Part shown: positions 63,377-64,000 of the stretch, one piece after another | How positions within the stretch are numbered: the stretch's first letter is position 1 | Layout of the letters: every line of letters starts with the position of its first letter | From: Dromaius novaehollandiae | Lineage: Eukaryota; Chordata; Aves; Casuariiformes; Dromaiidae | Assembly: GCF_036370855.1 (NCBI RefSeq) | Contig: NC_088102.1 | Coordinates: forward strand, 25,835,001-25,899,000 | Direction: 5' to 3' | DNA length: 64,000 nt | Notes under the pieces: model-generated | Told to the model about the DNA's origin: nothing | Database searches by the model: none | Seen by the model: only the letters and a program-made list of their open reading frames with translations | Program-made: the position numbers and the translations under genes

Positions 63377-63443
63377 CTATAGGAGGTTCTGCTGCATCAG
63401 CATGAGGTGATAGGACCACTCGTCAAAGCTGGGGTCCTCCTTC
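63377..63443 (-). CDS. Terminal coding exon of an unidentified gene
   Basis: On the minus strand a long pyrimidine-rich tract leads into an acceptor (gttgtctgtacag, AG at 63445-63444). After one base completing a split codon, the frame reads KEDPSFDEWSYHLMLMQQNL, then L and a TAG stop. Eighteen of the 21 third codon positions are G or C although the surroundings are AT-rich, which is strong evidence for coding. The other two phases stop within the same stretch. I do not recognise the peptide. Human synteny would place CIPC next to ZDHHC22 on this strand, but this tail does not look like the CIPC C-terminus as I remember it. The preceding exon must lie right of the window, or I failed to see it. 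A chance ORF remains possible. Confidence 0.5.
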
Positions 63444-64000
63444 CTGTACAGACAACCCAAAACAATCCAGAAGAAGGGGAAGAAGGTAAAGGGAAATATC
63501 TTCCCCCATCCCCACAGTCCTCAGAATATTTCCACATTGTTTGAGGCTCACCAAAAAATGGATGCTATGACTAATGCTGTAAAACACTAAGCTTCCAGCC
63601 AAAATACATTTTCATTTCCAATAAAAATGTGGGAGTTTTCCATTGAGAACACATAAATTTTCCAAACAGCCCTATCTATTAAAAAACAATAAACACTGGT
63701 TTTCTGTCCTGGAAGTTATCTGCTCTTGGATTTCTCTGTCCTTCCTGGTAAATTTAAGTGGCCTAGAAGAAAACTCACTGCTGCTACGGAAAAAGGTAAA
63801 ATTGCCTAAGTGGGCATGGTAAGAGGCACTCCAGCTCCATTAAACTAACTCAATTAATTTAATCACAATAAAAACAAGAAGAGAACAATCCTCTTTTGGC
63901 CCTGAAAAGCCTCATTTCCTCCATTTCTTAAAATGTATTAGATGCAGAAGAAATCTTCATGCTGGCACTGTTCCATTACAAGATGGAAATTACAGAGCTG
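63444..64000 (-). other. Presumed intron of the unidentified right-edge gene
   Basis: AT-rich sequence with no donor plus open frame on the minus strand that would make a convincing preceding exon. The only GTGAGT-like minus-strand sites (near 63555 and 63775) lack a coding frame with an acceptor upstream. If the terminal exon is real, this is intronic. Confidence 0.4.

Noticed and set aside
51866..64000. Search for CIPC, expected next to ZDHHC22 on the minus strand from human synteny
   Set aside because: No peptide resembling CIPC was seen on either strand. The gene may lie beyond the window or be moved in this lineage.
1..64000. tRNA, rRNA, CRISPR, prokaryotic operon, retroviral or intact transposon signatures
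   Set aside because: None found by eye: no internal tRNA promoter boxes, no regularly spaced direct repeats, no reverse transcriptase or transposase motifs in any long frame, no long terminal repeats.

Overview
This is vertebrate nuclear DNA: a few short, spliced coding exons spread over long introns and intergenic sequence, with two CpG islands. Two genes are recognised from conserved peptides and splice sites. TMEM63C is on the minus strand; its first coding exons lie at the far left and its likely CpG-island promoter at about 25.3-26.1 kb. ZDHHC22 is on the plus strand, with its CpG island at about 43.8-44.8 kb, coding exons at 44.9-45.4 and 49.8-50.1 kb and a likely poly(A) signal near 51.84 kb. 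The two genes are divergent, as in the human 14q24.3 neighbourhood (CIPC - ZDHHC22 - TMEM63C - NGB). The host is most likely a sauropsid. A diverged CR1 LINE tail, several ancient L2/MIR-like fragments, the lack of Alu or L1 sequence, and an A/C-rich simple tract of a kind common in avian introns favour a bird, but a crocodilian or turtle is not excluded.

Layout. 1-1466: three coding exons of TMEM63C (the leftmost cut by the window edge), covering the N-terminus and first membrane segment. 1467-25581: inferred TMEM63C intron 1, non-coding, with a GA microsatellite, ancient repeats and an abrupt AT-rich block at about 19.98-21.64 kb. 25.3-26.1 kb: CpG island with a consensus minus-strand splice donor, the probable TMEM63C exon 1. 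26.1-43.4 kb: intergenic, with a CR1 fragment, L2/MIR-like pieces and one G-rich patch. 43.4-44.87 kb: purine-rich tract, then the ZDHHC22 CpG island. 44.87-51.87 kb: ZDHHC22. 51.9-63.4 kb: AT-richer intergenic DNA with homopolymer runs. 63377-63443: a short minus-strand segment that looks like the last coding exon of another gene, not recognised.

Functionally, TMEM63C belongs to the OSCA/TMEM63 mechanosensitive and osmosensitive cation channels, and ZDHHC22 is a DHHC-family S-acyltransferase reported to palmitoylate the BK potassium channel. They are neighbours but not known to act in one pathway. I see no mobile gene cluster, CRISPR array, tRNA, rRNA or obviously new biological system. The points most worth a second look are the unidentified terminal exon at the right edge, the minus-strand promoter exon, the ZDHHC22 stop codon inside an AATAAA, and the AT-rich block.
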